The notes: a model not told the origin generated them from the letters alone. DNA of 64,000 nt from Glandiceps talaboti (GCF_964340395.1 NC_135549.1:12890842-12954841), one strand, 5' to 3'; counted from the stretch's first letter, positions 1-14,068 are shown. A program made the numbers and translations.

Positions 1-299
1 TCCATGCAATACTTTAGTATAACAAACCAACAAATAACATTGTGTAAAGCACAGTTGTAAAGTGTCCCCACCCATCTGATGACATCACAAGCCCCCCCCC
101 CCCCCAACAATACACAGAGACCCTGATCTAAGGCACTTTTATATTAATGAAGTGTAATACTGAATTGATATTGGTCATCAATATTCAACTCAATATGTCA
201 AGTAAATGTCATTAAAGTAAAAAAAATACATAGTAATTGGGTGGTCTTGTGCCATTCTGTTCTAAAATTCAATGATGTAGTGATGGAAGTTAGACCGGT

Positions 300-500
300 A
301 AACAATGGAAGTATTTATTCAAAAATATGGTTGCATACAATCCATTGCAGCCTATATTAGGGCATAGGAATAAAGCATTCACATAGCAACCATTATCCTA
401 ACAGGTCCCCAATTATACAGCTGGGTTGAGCTGGGGCACATTTGTGGTTCAAATCTTGCCCAAGGACTGTAGCCATTCAGAAACAAATGGCAGTGCCAGT
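300..500 (-). mobile_element. SINE-like repeat copy (diverged)
   Basis: Read on the minus strand this stretch is colinear with 15600-15745 on the plus strand. Both share CCCAGCTGTATAATT preceded by a GCCCCAG-type segment, and both share a GGCTGCAAT(A/G)GATTGT segment further on. Two diverged copies at unrelated places point to a dispersed short element. No terminal repeats or coding capacity were seen. The plus-strand segment from about 498 to 560 also matches part of the minus-strand element at 1545-1620, so the edges of the copies are uncertain. Confidence 0.45.
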
Positions 501-843
501 GGTGAGGCACAGGCACTTGTTTCCTGAGATAATGTTTCTATCAGAATACAATAAAATATGGACAATATTGACGTGTTTAGACAATCAAATAGCGTAATTG
601 GATATTGATGTTTATGGAGAGTGCTGCCATCGGTGATATCCAATCATGTTCATTGAAGGTAGTGAGAAAACATTATTTCCTCCTCCAATTCCTCTGCATG
701 GCATCAGAAATCAGTTGATATTTTTGGTAGGCATGGTCCGATTGTAACAACGACAAGATTTATCGTAAGTTTATTAAATGTGGGAACTAGGAAGGTGACG
801 GAAGGTAAAATTTTTGAAAGTTTGCCAAGTAAAAGTTGAAAAT

Positions 844-1338
844 TCATGTTGCCGTACCATAATTGTGTTCTGTTGCAAACCTTGTCTGTATCTCGCAGTG
901 AGTGGATGGTGTGTGATCACACATATCGGAAACGCCTCGGTAAAACCAAACTATGGATAAACCAAGTTCATCAATAGGCAAGTCGGGTTGTTGACAATCT
1001 CTAAATCTGTTTGCAATGTCAACTGTAGTAGGGTTATAAAAGTTGTAACAGCTGATAACGTCCCTTGACTCAAACAATTCACTCCTTGAAAGTAACCTTG
1101 CACTCGGAACTACAGTTTTTCTCGTTCCATAGTTAGTTAAATAATTTTTTGAAAAATTAAGCACAGAGATACTTAAATAGCAAATTCCCATATCTGATGT
1201 CCATACACCACATGTAACATCGTCAATGTATGGTGCACGATGTATCCTAATGTTATGATCGCGATCGGATCGTGACCTTTCACCCAAGCCAGTTGTGCCT
1301 CGCGGCGGAGTAACACACTCACTAGTACTTGCACACAT
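844..1338 (-). other. unrecognised 164-codon open frame
   Basis: An open frame starting with ATG and ending with a stop, richer in CpG than its surroundings. I recognise no domain. It has no signal peptide or membrane segment and no recognisable partner exons. It sits between two SINE-like fragments, so it may be non-coding or part of a repeat. It is listed only because it is the longest open frame in the first 2.6 kb. The bases from 1 to 2646 otherwise show no supported gene. The first coding exon of STIMATE was not found here and probably lies upstream of the window. Confidence 0.15.
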
Positions 1339-1544
1339 TCGGTCGACAGCATTTCAGTCTTGACCTAGTACCTGTACCAGTGATGACTCAGGCTTATCAG
1401 ATGTAATTACAAAAAGAAAACACTTAGTTATGGTAATGAGCTGATAAGGATTGATAAGAAAGTGCAAGAATTGCACTTTGCTGCTAAAGGCGATGTTCCC
1501 CTCATGAGAAACACATGTTATTTTACCCCTTTCATATACAATTG

Positions 1545-1697
1545 GCTAAACAACATCAATACTATCAATATTTTATTGTATTCTGTTAGAAACTTTCTGA
1601 TATATATCTCAGGAAACAAGTGCCTGTGGGTGAGGCCTGAACCCGCAACCTACAGATTCCAAGCTGGCCACTGTTAACCATTCAGCCATCAGAAGTT
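1545..1697 (-). mobile_element. tRNA-derived SINE head
   Basis: On the minus strand a tRNA-like stretch runs from about 1697 to 1625. An A-box-like TGGCTGAATGG lies at about 1688-1678 and a B-box-like GGTTCAGGCCT at about 1643-1633, the order and spacing of an internal RNA polymerase III promoter. The adjoining tail (about 1620-1545) reappears on the plus strand near 498-560, which fits a dispersed SINE family rather than a functional tRNA gene. No clean acceptor stem or anticodon loop was found. Confidence 0.5.
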
Positions 1698-2646
1698 TCA
1701 GAATGTTTCCACCATTAAAGGCTTATACAAACAAAGTGTATACAGAGTAATAGTGTAAAGTATGTTAAGATAAATATTCTTGCCCAATGAAGTTGAAAAT
1801 AGCCGACTTTTCAGGAATGACCCTTCAAAAGTTCTGAGTCCACAAACGACTGAAATTGTAACATATATATAAATATGAGGATTATATTGTGTAGTAATAC
1901 GTTGAAGGTTAAAGGTTAAAGGCAGTATGCCCAAATCACAGCAGGTGACAACATGTACTTTAACAGGGGCAAGTCAGATAGAGGAGATCATTTTGTAGTG
2001 TTTTATGTTTATGCTGGAAACAATAGAATAATCTTGTGTAATTCCTATATCTCTGTAAAACAAAATCCATCCCATGACTTCTGACTTGCTTTGTTGAGAA
2101 CTATAGCCATGTTCAATCAGGAAGCCATAACAAAACAAGAGAAACAGATCTGTCTAGGAAGAAGCGTTTTCTTTTTGTCGCTTTTTACACGTGAAGTAAA
2201 TCAGGAAGAAGCCTATCATTATTCAACAATGTGAACATTGAAGGGACTAGAGAAGATGATAAATTTATTTGACAACTTATAACCTTGTTAAGGGAGGTCA
2301 TTGATCCAGGAAATACTTGTCCTGTACTTTATTCATTAACGTTAAAGTGAAAATACCGCTACAAAGGTACCAATGAGTTGGATTGTGTGTTCAGTATTTA
2401 AATATCAGGACAGATAGAATGACAAGTTTATAACAGTCACAAATTAAAGTAACTTTTTGTATCAATAGTGACAGTGTACAAAGGACATTCTGGAAACATA
2501 ACATTTACATAATTGTGTGATTTATGTATATGTGTGTTTATTTAGAAATTGACAGATTTTGTATGATCTAGCTATATAATTCTGTATCAGTGAAAATGTC
2601 ACTTTTGTGGTAACAAAAGAATTTGTTTATTATTGCTGTTGAACAG

Positions 2647-5600
2647 GTTTTATGATACTTCCAAACAAGGTTTAGGAGCCTTGGTTATACACTTTGCCAA
2701 TGTATTCTTAGCTGATCTCTTCCATGGAGACCCTTGTACATGGTGAGTTTACACAATGCAATTTATTTACCCCGTGTCTACATTTTGCCCTGGACTAGCG
2801 TTCTGTATTCAATACAACTTAATATAAGTACAAACAAAGTGACAATATTCTTGTGTCACTGGTATTTTCTAGCTGGATCGACAAAAAATATTATCATGCA
2901 TGATTAGATCTTGCATGTGCCAACTTTGTGATTTTCTAAACCATGTTGACATTACATGTACATGCTAAAATAAAGTTCCTGTGAATTAAGTCACAGCTGT
3001 TTGTAAATATGTTCATTAGACCCCACTGCAAATACAAGGAAAATGTATTCCTAACATGGATGTTTTGCATACTGCCCTCAATATTTATGAAAATCAGTCC
3101 AATGTCAATAAGTTGTGCTGGCATTTGGTGGCTCATGCACGTATGCCAATTTACATATGCATGAGTACTATACTTTAGGACATACAAAACTAATCACAAG
3201 GGCCACACCCCCTAGTAGTTAAATAGGTCAGTTGTAAGGGTAACTTTGGGATGTCACTCCTACATGTAATAAAGAAGTACACTCTTCTAAAACCTCAGTT
3301 GGAAGAGAAGTATACTGCAGTTATAACCTATGATAATAAATCCAACCATATAGCTTTGTATCAGATGCTAACAACAACATTTGGCCAGGTCAAATCAAAA
3401 TGATCTGAGGATAAAGTCCTACAATGCCTACTGAGACATAGTGTGTTAGTGATAAATTGATATCGTCTTCTCATCACACTTTTTCAAAACTCACTGGTTT
3501 CCATGCATTCCCTCAGTTCATATTTGGAAGTCTGATTACAGCTGAAACTACAGGTTATGACAGTGATGAATTTTCACCCAAGTTTTCAGCCAGTACTGAA
3601 GTCATCCGGTGTTAACATATTTTCTTTTTAATGTTGATTGTAATGAACATAATATTGGAAGAACTTTCAGGATACATTCACAGGTAGTTGAAGTTTGAAG
3701 CACATCTGAACTGAGGTTGAATAAAAAGGGCAGCCCTGACATGAAATGTACAGTCTCATAAAATAACTTAGTTAGTTTTGGCTCTTTATATTAAGGAAAT
3801 ATTATTTCGTGATCTCATTGAAGTTGTGTATTTTGAAATGTCTTATGTTTACTTCTTTTTGTTTTAGGTACATCATCAACTTCCTACTAGATTCCACCAT
3901 TGGATTATTGGTAATCTATATAGGTTTAAAGATAACACAAATTATAGTGAGACGCAAACAATGTGATTCTTTAAGATTTGGTGAATATGGTGAACCGCCA
4001 TCCTGCAATGCCTGGGTTGGTCAATGTGGTCTTTACATCCTAGTTGTTATCATTGAAAAGATACTTATTACTTTACTAGTGCAATTCAGGTTTTGGGATA
4101 AGGTGAGTGGTATTTTACATGTGTTGACATTCATAATTGCAAATTTTCCACTATAAACAACTACAGGAGGTGCATCTCTTGTCTAGTTGCTATATGTACG
4201 CATTGCGATTGCTACGATCATCTCCACTCACTTATAGTCAAAGTTACCAAAAAATGCTAATCTTTCTAAACCGCCTGCTGGACCAAGGGTAAACAGTGCA
4301 TGTCAGTAGTAATCCACCACAAACAGAGACATTGCTAATTGCAATAATATTTACTGCGAAACTCTAACTACATCCTGAAACTAAATCACATATGGACGTG
4401 ACAACATCATTATGTTTATGTGAATCTGCCAGGGGTGAGCACAGATGTCTGTGCTACAGCAACAACTTTGACCATACGTGAGTGAAGCTGATTGTAGTAA
4501 TTGTAACGCGTTCGTATAGGAACTAGCAGACTAGTACATCTCTAGCTGCTAGACTCTTGGGCAAACTGTAAAAGCAACCACAGGTTGCATAGTGTTGAAG
4601 GTGCTGCTGGAGGCTTGCCTTGGATCTTCATGCACACCAACAGAGGCACTTCCATCCTTTAGTTTTTGATCAGCACCTTCCAAGTAGAGATCGGAGGTTT
4701 TACTACAAGTCTAGTGCATCTCTGTCAACAAAACTAACATCAAAGGTTAACATTAGAACATGGTTTTGTAGAGTTACAGTGTCTCGAGCATAAAATATGA
4801 AAAAGTCCAATATGGCTTGTTGTCCCCACCAATAAAGTCATGTATTATAATATAAAAAATGATGATCCAGGATTGTCCTTCAAAAACGTGAAGATATATC
4901 ATCAAATTATTGTACTTATGTTTGATTGTTATCTTTTTTTTTTCAGGTCAGAGACTTTATACTGTCACCAATTCATAATCCTCAACTGGAGGTGGTGATT
5001 GTTATGTTGATCATTCCATTTGTAGTCAATGTAAGTACTTCTCTGTCATGTCACCATAGCAATGTCCTCCTTTTCTCCTTCCTTTTGTAGTCTGTTTATG
5101 GCACTGATGTGTTACTCAGATAGCTGTCATATCTTCAACTTGTCTTTATTCTCACATCAAGTTCATATTGTTGTTTGAAACTGACTCAGTTTGCCACATC
5201 TCCCAAAAGTTTTTACCATCATATCTGTATGTTGAATTTACATAATTACATGTAAATTATCACACATCATATGCTCCTGTGTTCATCTTAGTTGTGTGTG
5301 TTCATTTACATAATGACTTCATGAATAAACTCCCCACACTGCGGCAAGTCAGCTTACTGGGTGAATATTTCAAACCATAATCATAAGGACTTGATACAGG
5401 AATGAGGTTACGCTGAAGATATGAGAGCTATTGAAACTAACACATCAGTGCTGAAAACTTGTTATTCCTTGTGATGCCCAGATGACATACTGGTGGCATC
5501 CCATCTAACGCATGACATGATATTCAGCTTAAACAAGGAGAATCTGATGTATTATGGAAACCATTTTCTCCTTATAGGCAATCATGTTCTGGGTGGTGGA

Positions 5601-5811
5601 TAATTTCCTGATGAGAAAGACAAGAAGGAAATCAACATTTCCTGGGAAGCAGGTTGATTCAAAGGTCAAATATTTCAGAAAAGATCATGACAAAGTTGTT
5701 GAAAACGGAGGCTCTGAATCAGAAGTATTGCTCACACCTGATGAAGAAATGGACAAGTATGCTAGCGGAGATGATGCCAAAAACAAACTCATACCACTCA
5801 ATAATTCATGA
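2647..5811 (+). CDS. STIMATE: STIMATE / TMEM110, ER store-operated calcium entry regulator (3' four coding exons)
   Basis: Four coding exons: 2647-2742, 3868-4102, 4947-5030 and 5578-5811 (stop TGA). All are flanked by AG and GT and join in phase; a Trp codon is split between the first two. The protein carries the family blocks [60 protein letters not shown] and [12 protein letters not shown], which match vertebrate STIMATE almost position for position. STIMATE is a multi-pass ER membrane protein that binds STIM proteins at ER-plasma membrane contacts and promotes CRAC channel activation. Four hydrophobic segments are visible here. The C-terminal cytosolic tail is acidic and ends in KLIPLNNS. 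The N-terminal exon, with the first membrane segment, is missing and presumably lies before the window. Introns of 1.1, 0.8 and 0.5 kb show nothing notable. Confidence 0.93.
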
Positions 5812-6121
5812 GACAGGCTTGTTATGTCTTGTAAAGTCTTTTTAGTATTATTTTATTATGGATTCAGCCATTATTCATGGAATCATAGATTCACAGAATA
5901 CACATTAATCGGGGGAGGATGCAAGCTATGAAATTCAATACCTTAGGAAACTCATTATTTGAAGTACATTTTAACACAACAATATAGACCTTTAGGTGAT
6001 ACTCCTAAGTTCTGTATAATTATATAAGAGTATGTAAATGATTGACCTGTGACCTCTTGGTCAGTAACAGTTGACCTATGACCTTTTTTCACCTAGGTAA
6101 ATTATCAATTGTTCCAGGGTG

Positions 6122-6665
6122 ATATAGTTCACTATGTAACAGTTGACCTAGCTACAAGCTTTGATGTAGACAGTACAGTAGAAAACCCACTGTCACATGT
6201 AGTAACTAGTGACGTAGCTGTAGGTTATGATGCCAACAGTACAGTAAAAAAACCACTGTCACATTTAGTAACAGTTGACCTAGCTACAAGCTTTGATGCC
6301 AACAGTACAGTAGAAGACCCACCTTCACATGTAGGAACTAGCAACCTAGCTGTAAGTTATGATGTAGACAGTACAGTAGAAAACCCACTGTCACATGTAG
6401 TAACTAGTAACGTAGCTATAAGCTATGATGCAGACAGTACAGTAAAAGACCCACTGTCACATGTAGTAACTAGTGACGTAGCTAGTATAAGTTATGATGT
6501 AGACAGTACACTAGAAGACCCACTCACATTTAGTAAGAGTTGACCTAGCTATAAGCTATGATGCCAACAGTACAATAGAAGATCCACTATCACATGTAGT
6601 AACTAGTAACCTAGCTATAAGCTATGATGCGGATAGTACAGTAGAAAACCAACTGCATGTAATGA
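6122..6665 (+). repeat. 66-bp minisatellite, about 8 units
   Basis: Imperfect direct repeats of about 66 bp, with segments such as GACAGTACAGTAGAA and CCACTGTCACATGTAGTAAC in each unit. The array starts about 310 bp after the STIMATE stop, so it probably lies in the 3' UTR or just beyond. Because 66 is a multiple of 3, one frame stays open from 6109 to 6543 and encodes six 22-residue repeats. The last two units are shifted out of frame by a small deletion near 6524. No acceptor-donor context or start signal makes the open frame convincing as a gene. Confidence 0.85.
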
Positions 6666-9600
6666 CTTAGACTGAAGATTTACTATTCTTTCAGCTTTAC
6701 AGAAATGCTTGATGTGTACAGCTGATATCGTAGAAGCCCAACTTTCTATCTATCTAATAAGTAGTATTCAATTCAAAGAAACTATAACAATCCTGTGGGC
6801 ACAGCTGAAATGTGGTGGGTTCTATAACGATTGCCTTCAGTGATATGGAAAGCACTATCATAGGAGTATCGTTATGGGGATACCAAGAGAAAGGGGAATT
6901 TATTAGTCTGTATTTATGATGACACTAGTGTAATGTCAAGTATGTTATTTACAGTGTATGAATTCTGCACATTCTTACAGCTCATGTGCACACACAAGTT
7001 TCAGAATGGGGATAATAGTAAATGTGTCCTTTATCCAACACTTGTTTGAAAATAGTAAATTTACTTGATGTCATACGTCCATGAATATTTAAATTTGATT
7101 TCTGGTTGTGGATTTGCCAAGAAAGGGCAGCAACAGAGGGGAAAATTTGGTTGAACTCGTATGATTATCAATGCCTTATCACTGTCATCATTTTGTTGGG
7201 AACCCCTTAATCTGACAATTTGACTAGATTTTACCTCCTTAGGACCCTGAAGAATATAGATGGAGTAAGTATAGCAGAATCAGAAATCAGTGGTATATTT
7301 TATTTGCCAAATACCATTCCATAGCTCGCACAACTAGCTGATTTACATACTAAGTAAACAACATTAACCTAAAGTCAACTAAAAGTCAATGTCCAGATCA
7401 CTATACTTTACTAAGCATAATGAGAGTGGTGACATTTGACATGTATCATTCATATATGTTTCTAGGTTGTAAGAGGTCACGGAAATAATTCTTAATCATG
7501 CTGGTTATCAAAATTTACTCTAATTTAGTAAGTTATTCTTTTGTTTTTCAAAAATTGGAATTCAGTATTTTAATGTTTTATGTAAGCATTTCCTCCAAGA
7601 TGGTTTATTTTATGCAATTTTTAAATGCTACAGTACTGTTGATTACCGATTAGTGAAATGTGGACATTGTTTCTTGCCAGGACTTTTGCAAGCAAAGAAT
7701 TCTTCCTGATTGAATATTACAGCTTACTAATTAAAAGCTAGGTAAAATAAGAGTCTATCAAGATTTACTTGTATACAAAGGGAAAGGGTTAGTTTGTGTC
7801 ATTGTACTACTAGTGGCAATTGCAGTTTTGGGTTGCTAAAATAGACACAAACTTGTTGTTTGATGTGGTAGATTACACAAGTGGGTGGTAGCAGTGCCTC
7901 CATTGTGTGGATATAATCACCCTGTAATCAAGATATTGCAACACTGGAAGTCCACAAAATGCACATGGCAAGATCACAGAAGTCATCAGAAATGCTACCC
8001 TACTGTCTTTGAGTAAAATTAAACCAACATCTGTTCAATAGTTTACATCAACAAGTCACAACAGTAGTTTTAGTTTTTTGTCTGTCTTAATAAAGTCGAA
8101 ACCACAATTGCCACTGTAGTAACATAGGCACTTAGATATTATAAAGACATACTGTGAATCAGCAATAAGTTACTAGTATGCTAGTTGATTTTGTGGTAAG
8201 ACGACATCAATTCAGTTCTTTGTTTGCCCTTGCGTACAGGTAGAGTTGGTTTGTAGGTAGATGTTAAAAGAAGAACAAAGATTTTCACAGGCGACCATAT
8301 TTCATATAACATGTATTGTAATTGGAAAGACCATTCAAACAACTTCAGAATAACTACACATATATCTACATAGTTGCCAAAGACAATCAAACTTTGGATA
8401 CTGACATTTACATTTCACTAGTGTAGTAGATTTAGGTAAAAACAGAAAAATTATCGACAGAAAAGGAAATGTTACATGTCATGCTAGCATTGTAGGGTTT
8501 TTTTTTCTGTGTCTTTTTTTTAGCCTGTCTGCCTGGTAGGTTTTGGAGAAACCCAAGGATGGCAAACAAAGTATTTAATTGATGGAGCCTAACTTTAAAA
8601 ATAATCTTTTATTTAAATAATAAAGTATTTATAACGTGCCTGTCTATCGCAGAACTCCAGGAACTACCGTAATAACCCCAGGCACGGACCTATAACAGAA
8701 CAATGGACTGTATACTTGCTCATCTCCCTGGGGAGAATATAATTCTTTGCAGCCTCAGCAAGTACATTTTAGAAGACATTGCTGAAAAAAACTGAAAGTT
8801 TCTCCTAAAATTATCTGTATGACAGAAATTTATTTTGCAGGTCATGATTTATGGTACGTTTCAATGCAACTCTTGTCACTGCTGACAGAAAATTCCAAAA
8901 ATTGTAGTAGTGATTTGTCTTTGTAGATGAAATGTGTCGTAACAGAAATCATTGTGTTATGAATGAGATAGAATGACCACTTGTCATTTTCTTGAAAATA
9001 GAGTTCACACGTCATGTGATTTCAATAGATAACAACAAATCAAAAGTCATCTTTACGGTAAATTTTAGCTGCCATTTAGAATACAAATTACACTGTGTCC
9101 TCACACCCAAACTTTCTCCTGGAATTCAAGTTGTGTATAGGGAGAGGTAAAAACCTCATACCTAGTTTGTCTTACAATTTCATGTATGGTCTAGAAATTC
9201 TCTTTGTTCCTGTATTCTTTAATTTTAATGTCTTAGGTTGCCAACATACATAGGCTGATTTTATAAGATCAATTTGTGATTTTATTCCATGCATCCTCTT
9301 GGACTTGGCTTGAATTTGGAATTGTAAACAAAAATGGCATGCATGAGAATAGGCCTTCCATTCTACTCATTAGTAGTAATATGTGTACATAGTGTTGTAT
9401 GTAATATTTTCTAGAATTTTTTTAACCAGTGTAAATGTAAATGTATTGTAATCAGTACAAAACTCAAACTATCTGGGGTTTTTTTATTCTTCCTTATTTA
9501 CATCAATTTGTAGTTGTACAGTTTTTCATTTACTGTAGTTTTATACAGTTCTGTATTTGTCAAGAGGCTAAGGTATTGATGACACGTTTTTTTCTTCTCT

Positions 9601-12600
9601 TTATTAAGTATTCTATCTTTACATTGCAAGGGAGCATATATGATATAGAGTGTTTTTATGTATCTATTCCTGATAAACAGACATTACTGCTTGAAAGGTT
9701 TACTAAAATCCTAAAGTGACAATATGGTTGAAAAATAAGATTCGGTGTTAGGAGATCTTTTTAATGTGCACATTTAATGCAGACAGTGTCAAAAGTGATG
9801 TCATATGAACAATCCCAAAAGTAGTATAATGAAAGCTCATCTGTGGGTAAACAGTGTTTTCAAGGAATTTTATTTTCGTGGAAAAATGACACCAGCAAAA
9901 ACTGTGAAAATAAATTCTAGATGAAAATTTAGTATTTCACAAAACAAGTGTTTCTCAATGTTGAAATACTGGTAACTGAAACAATGCAGTGTAGAGTAGA
10001 TTGAAATTATCATGATTAAATCCTCTTTCTCCCAAGGGGGAATTATTTGTAAACAAGTAATTATTAGTTGGGAGAAAGAAGATTAACCACAAATCATGTG
10101 CTTGCAACCAATGCATCATTTGGAATGGTGTAAATTGTTAATAGATTCCAAATGACTCCAATGTCTTAAGGTGATAAATTATTTCCACCACCCCCCTCCC
10201 CCAACCTAAGGCGGTCTTCATGTTTAGTTCTAATCACTTGTATGTGTTACAGTGATCAAAGTAAATTGATATTAGGTGTAGTAGGATGAGTGTGGATATG
10301 TGGGGAGCAGATAACTAGGGAATTAAGTTGATTCTATTGATACATATATTTGATATGTAATTTGACCCATAATGGGTGTGTGTGTGTGGGGGGGGGGGGG
10401 GGTCGATCATGCTTATTATATTGGTTTGTATACACATGATAAGTTCTTGTTACATATTATAGTAAGGTATCTATAGAGTACAATACCAGGTATGATGCAG
10501 CAAAATTATGACTAGCAATTGTGTCAGAGCTTTAATATATTATTTGTTCTTTTTAATGTTTTAAATTGCCTTTCAAGCAATCATGGTAAATCAGCAATTT
10601 ATTACTTGATTTAATCAGTATAACTGTATGTAGTACATTTACTTTGTGAAAACTTGCAATGTTAAAATATGCTGTATGTATGTATAGTTCCTTTGTAAAT
10701 CCCTTTGCTGTTACTTCACTAAACTCATTAAATATATTTATTTTTAAGGAAAACTACTTCTTGTTGGCATTTATTACTATGTGTACACATGGAATGGCTT
10801 GCAAGATTGTCAGTACATTATACTTTGCAACCCAGATTTTGCACCACAGAACCGAAAACTTTTCAAAATGTACACACCCAAAAACATGAGAAAAAAACAT
10901 ATCATTGGTAAGCCTGCTTTAATAGCTGTCTTTTGAAATAAGAATGAATTTTTAAACCAGATACAAACTTAATGCCTCTCATACCGTTTTGGATACTGTT
11001 GACTATTGAAGTTACTGAGTTGATTGTAAGGTAGACCATGTTTGGCTGTTTGACATTGAAGATGTGGGTCAAAGGTCAAGTTCTAAGATGAAAGATTGAC
11101 TTTGATAATGAAATTATTCCCCGTGTTTGGTAATTTAGGTAATGACTCAATGCGTGCTTCAGATTTTACATGACTGCATGCATGCATTGATGATGACAAA
11201 ATCCATGTGTCCAGTATCTTAATGCATGCTTCAAATTTCATATAAGATCGATACTACTCAGTTTAGAAGTGAAAAATGTCATTTTCGGCCCTAGTTTGCA
11301 AACCGAGTTTAAGTGAATTTCTGTATGTGTACAGGAAGTTGTGCTACAAAGCAGTTGGTACTATATTTTTCCAACATACATGCAGCTATCTCGAACACTT
11401 GGCTGGCTTTCACCTTTAAGTCAGTCAGTCTTCTGCACAATCTAATTTGTTGGTATTGGTATTATAGGGAAATTGAAGTTGCCTTGGCATTTCCCACATA
11501 TGACAATACATTTTTAACACACAGTCACACAACTTCAAATGCAAAATAACTAATTTTATAGAGGAATCTTATGTTTACAATTGATGTAACATTAGATGGT
11601 TGGTCGTACAAATTAACACTGAAAGGCTAGCAAAATGACCATTTTGACACCTTTTAGAGCATAATTATATTTGATTGGCTGCACCCAAATCTGGTTGCAC
11701 TGCAGGATATTGGGCAGTTTAGTACAGTCATGGTTTAGAAGCCTGATTGGGCTGAACAACATGACATATCTTACTACAGTCTATGCTTATCACTGTGATT
11801 CAGTAAAGGATCCTGCTGTGTGCTGTGTCTCTGTTATTGTTAGTATGGAGTTTGGAATGTGTCTATCTTTATGGAAAAAACATCACGTCCCAGTAGTGAA
11901 ACGCAAAACAACTTCGCTTTCCCTGTACCTTACTTACTTGAGATAAGTGAAATGCCAACCAATCCAATGTGTGATATCACAGTCAACAAGCCAATTAACG
12001 GAGGTAAATGAAGATAAATAATAAAAAAATAAAGTAAATAAAGATAATAACAAATAAATAATAAGATAAATGTAAACCAGACAATTATTTGGTAGAAAAA
12101 TTTCATTTTATTCTATTTACACAAAACCTCATTCAGTTACAACTGCATTTTACAAATGACTACCATTTACAAAACTGCAATACTCCTACAATGTTTGCCA
12201 GGAACAAAGTTTTTATTTTATTTTATCCCAGTTTTTGTAGTTGGTGGCTTCCATCTCCTGTTTATTTCATTTGCTAATGTGATCTTCCCAATGTACAGGG
12301 TTTTATTGAGGATGTTATTTTCAGTGTGTTTCTTTGCCATAAAATACATTTCAAACTATATAATTCTATCCAGTAATTCTATGGTTTTCTCACACATAAC
12401 GCCAATTTATTTTTTGAAAACTGCATGTCTGGAACTTGATTAGAAATAAATATAAATTTACACTTTTTCTCTGTGGAAAGTAGTATGGGGTCATACCGGA
12501 ATATTTCTATTGTCAATAGTAGGATGAAGATATGTCAATATGTCACAATATTGAGAAATTTTCATAGATTTGTTCAAATTGTTAATGAAATTTGATTTGA

Positions 12601-13264
12601 TTCTAGTCATGAATCCATTCCAAAATTAACCCATTCTTCAAATTTTAAACCCGATCAAGCGATTAAAAGCAGAGACTCCCATGCTTAGATTTGACATTCA
12701 CTGAATCTATGAAAGTTCATAAGTTTTTTTATCAAAACAAGTGATGAAAAGTCAAGTACATGATGATAAATACTTTTCACTTTTCACTTTGACTTTGTTG
12801 CCATTCTGTTTGTAACATGTTGGTGTATCCTTGAGAGCTGCATAGAACTGACTGCTAGTCTATAATAATCCTATGCAAAGCCTTTACCACTATATCATAA
12901 ATGCTGTTTCTATGGAAAAACAACCCTACAACATATCTGTTTATAGCAGTAAAGACAAAGCCTTTTCTATCATTCAGAATACTGGTAGTCTGGATGCCAA
13001 CTGTGGTTTCTAAATACTGTAAAGTGGACGTTAAATGGTAACGATACTGTACAGAAACTAGACTAGAATACTGGTAGTGATATGAAACAAATCAATGTAC
13101 TCAGTATGTCACATGAGTAATAGCAGTTCAGATTTCTCAATAAAAGAATAATTTATTTCACCGTATGGTTTTGCATTGTGTGGCAGTGTGTGTGGTGTGT
13201 GCAACTGAATGACAAGGTCTTTTATTGTACGGCCGTATGTAGTCAAACATAATGTGTTAGATTG
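6666..13264. other. long stretch without a recognised gene (STIMATE 3' UTR and intergenic)
   Basis: AT-rich sequence with many stops in all frames and only short open frames that resemble nothing known. AATAAA polyadenylation-like hexamers occur near 8086 and 8618, either of which could serve STIMATE. A poly-G run at about 10388-10402 follows a short (GT)n. An A-rich AATAAATAAA-type stretch lies at 11995-12070. I see no gene in it. Confidence 0.6.
10021..10082. repeat. short inverted repeat (stem-loop)
   Basis: Arms of 15 bases at 10021-10035 and 10068-10082, the second reading TTGGGAGAAAGAAGA, pair with one mismatch across a 32-base loop. There is no gene context. It may be the relic of a small fold-back element. 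Confidence 0.5.
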
Positions 13265-14068
13265 GGTTGCGATTCATTTCGTCCCAATTTCAGCTTGTTT
13301 CTGTGTAAGTCGTTCCAGTTGAACTCATCACAATTTCAGCTCATTGCAGTTTCAACTCATCCCAGTAACACCAACAATCCTTCATACAAATTATTACAAG
13401 AGATGGATATATGAGATTGTATACTTATGTCATAAGCAATGCCAATTACACCGGAAAGTTTGTCATAATGGAAACAATATCGCAACATTCCAGCAAAGCG
13501 TAAATACATGGAAGTTCCACAGCGAAATTTCACAACATCATAACCTTTTTGAAAGATTGACAATATCTCTTCTACGGCTTCTGTCAGTACTCATAATTAT
13601 CTATTTTTTCACTATCATTCTCAAAAAGGAGTTGACTTGATAAGTGTTTGACATGGTCCCATGGAGCAGTAACTCTCCCTCAGCTTCTTTTATTTTTCAA
13701 AACATTACTTTATTTTATGGATGACAGTTGATTTCAACATGACATTATAGATTTCAGTATGCTGATCAACCTCCAACTCTTATTGTGTTTATCAACAAAT
13801 ACAAACAACTAAAATGACATGGATTTGGTTATGAAGAAAATTAAACTTTTGAACAGTGATAGAAATAGTATATCATAGCTGTTTTTGTTCTTCCAATTAA
13901 CAATCATTCAAGTACATTGCAGTATTATATTTGTTATTAAATGACATCAGAAGATCTGCCTTCATGTAATTACCTTTAACTGCGTTATTTTGAAAGAGTG
14001 GGACAAGTTGAAATTCGAGCGAGTTGAAAATGGGACAAGTTAAAATTGGAATGAAGTGATCTGTCACC
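13265..14068. mobile_element. non-autonomous TIR element with iterated subterminal repeats (family C, copy 1)
   Basis: The left end (13265-13370) holds iterated TTTCGTCCCAATTTCAGC-like units. The right end (13993-14068) holds the inverse, GGGACAAGTTGAAATT and GCGAGTTGAAAATGGGAC. The outermost right sequence ATCTGTCACC mirrors a diverged GGTTGCGATTC at the left. Both termini match a second copy at 57855-58237. The interior has no coding capacity that I can identify. Dispersed copies with matching inverted ends indicate a MITE-like DNA element. Confidence 0.65.

Noticed and set aside
1625-1697. Possible tRNA gene on the minus strand
   Set aside because: A- and B-box-like motifs exist, but there is no clean cloverleaf, and adjoining sequence recurs elsewhere. 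A SINE head is more likely.
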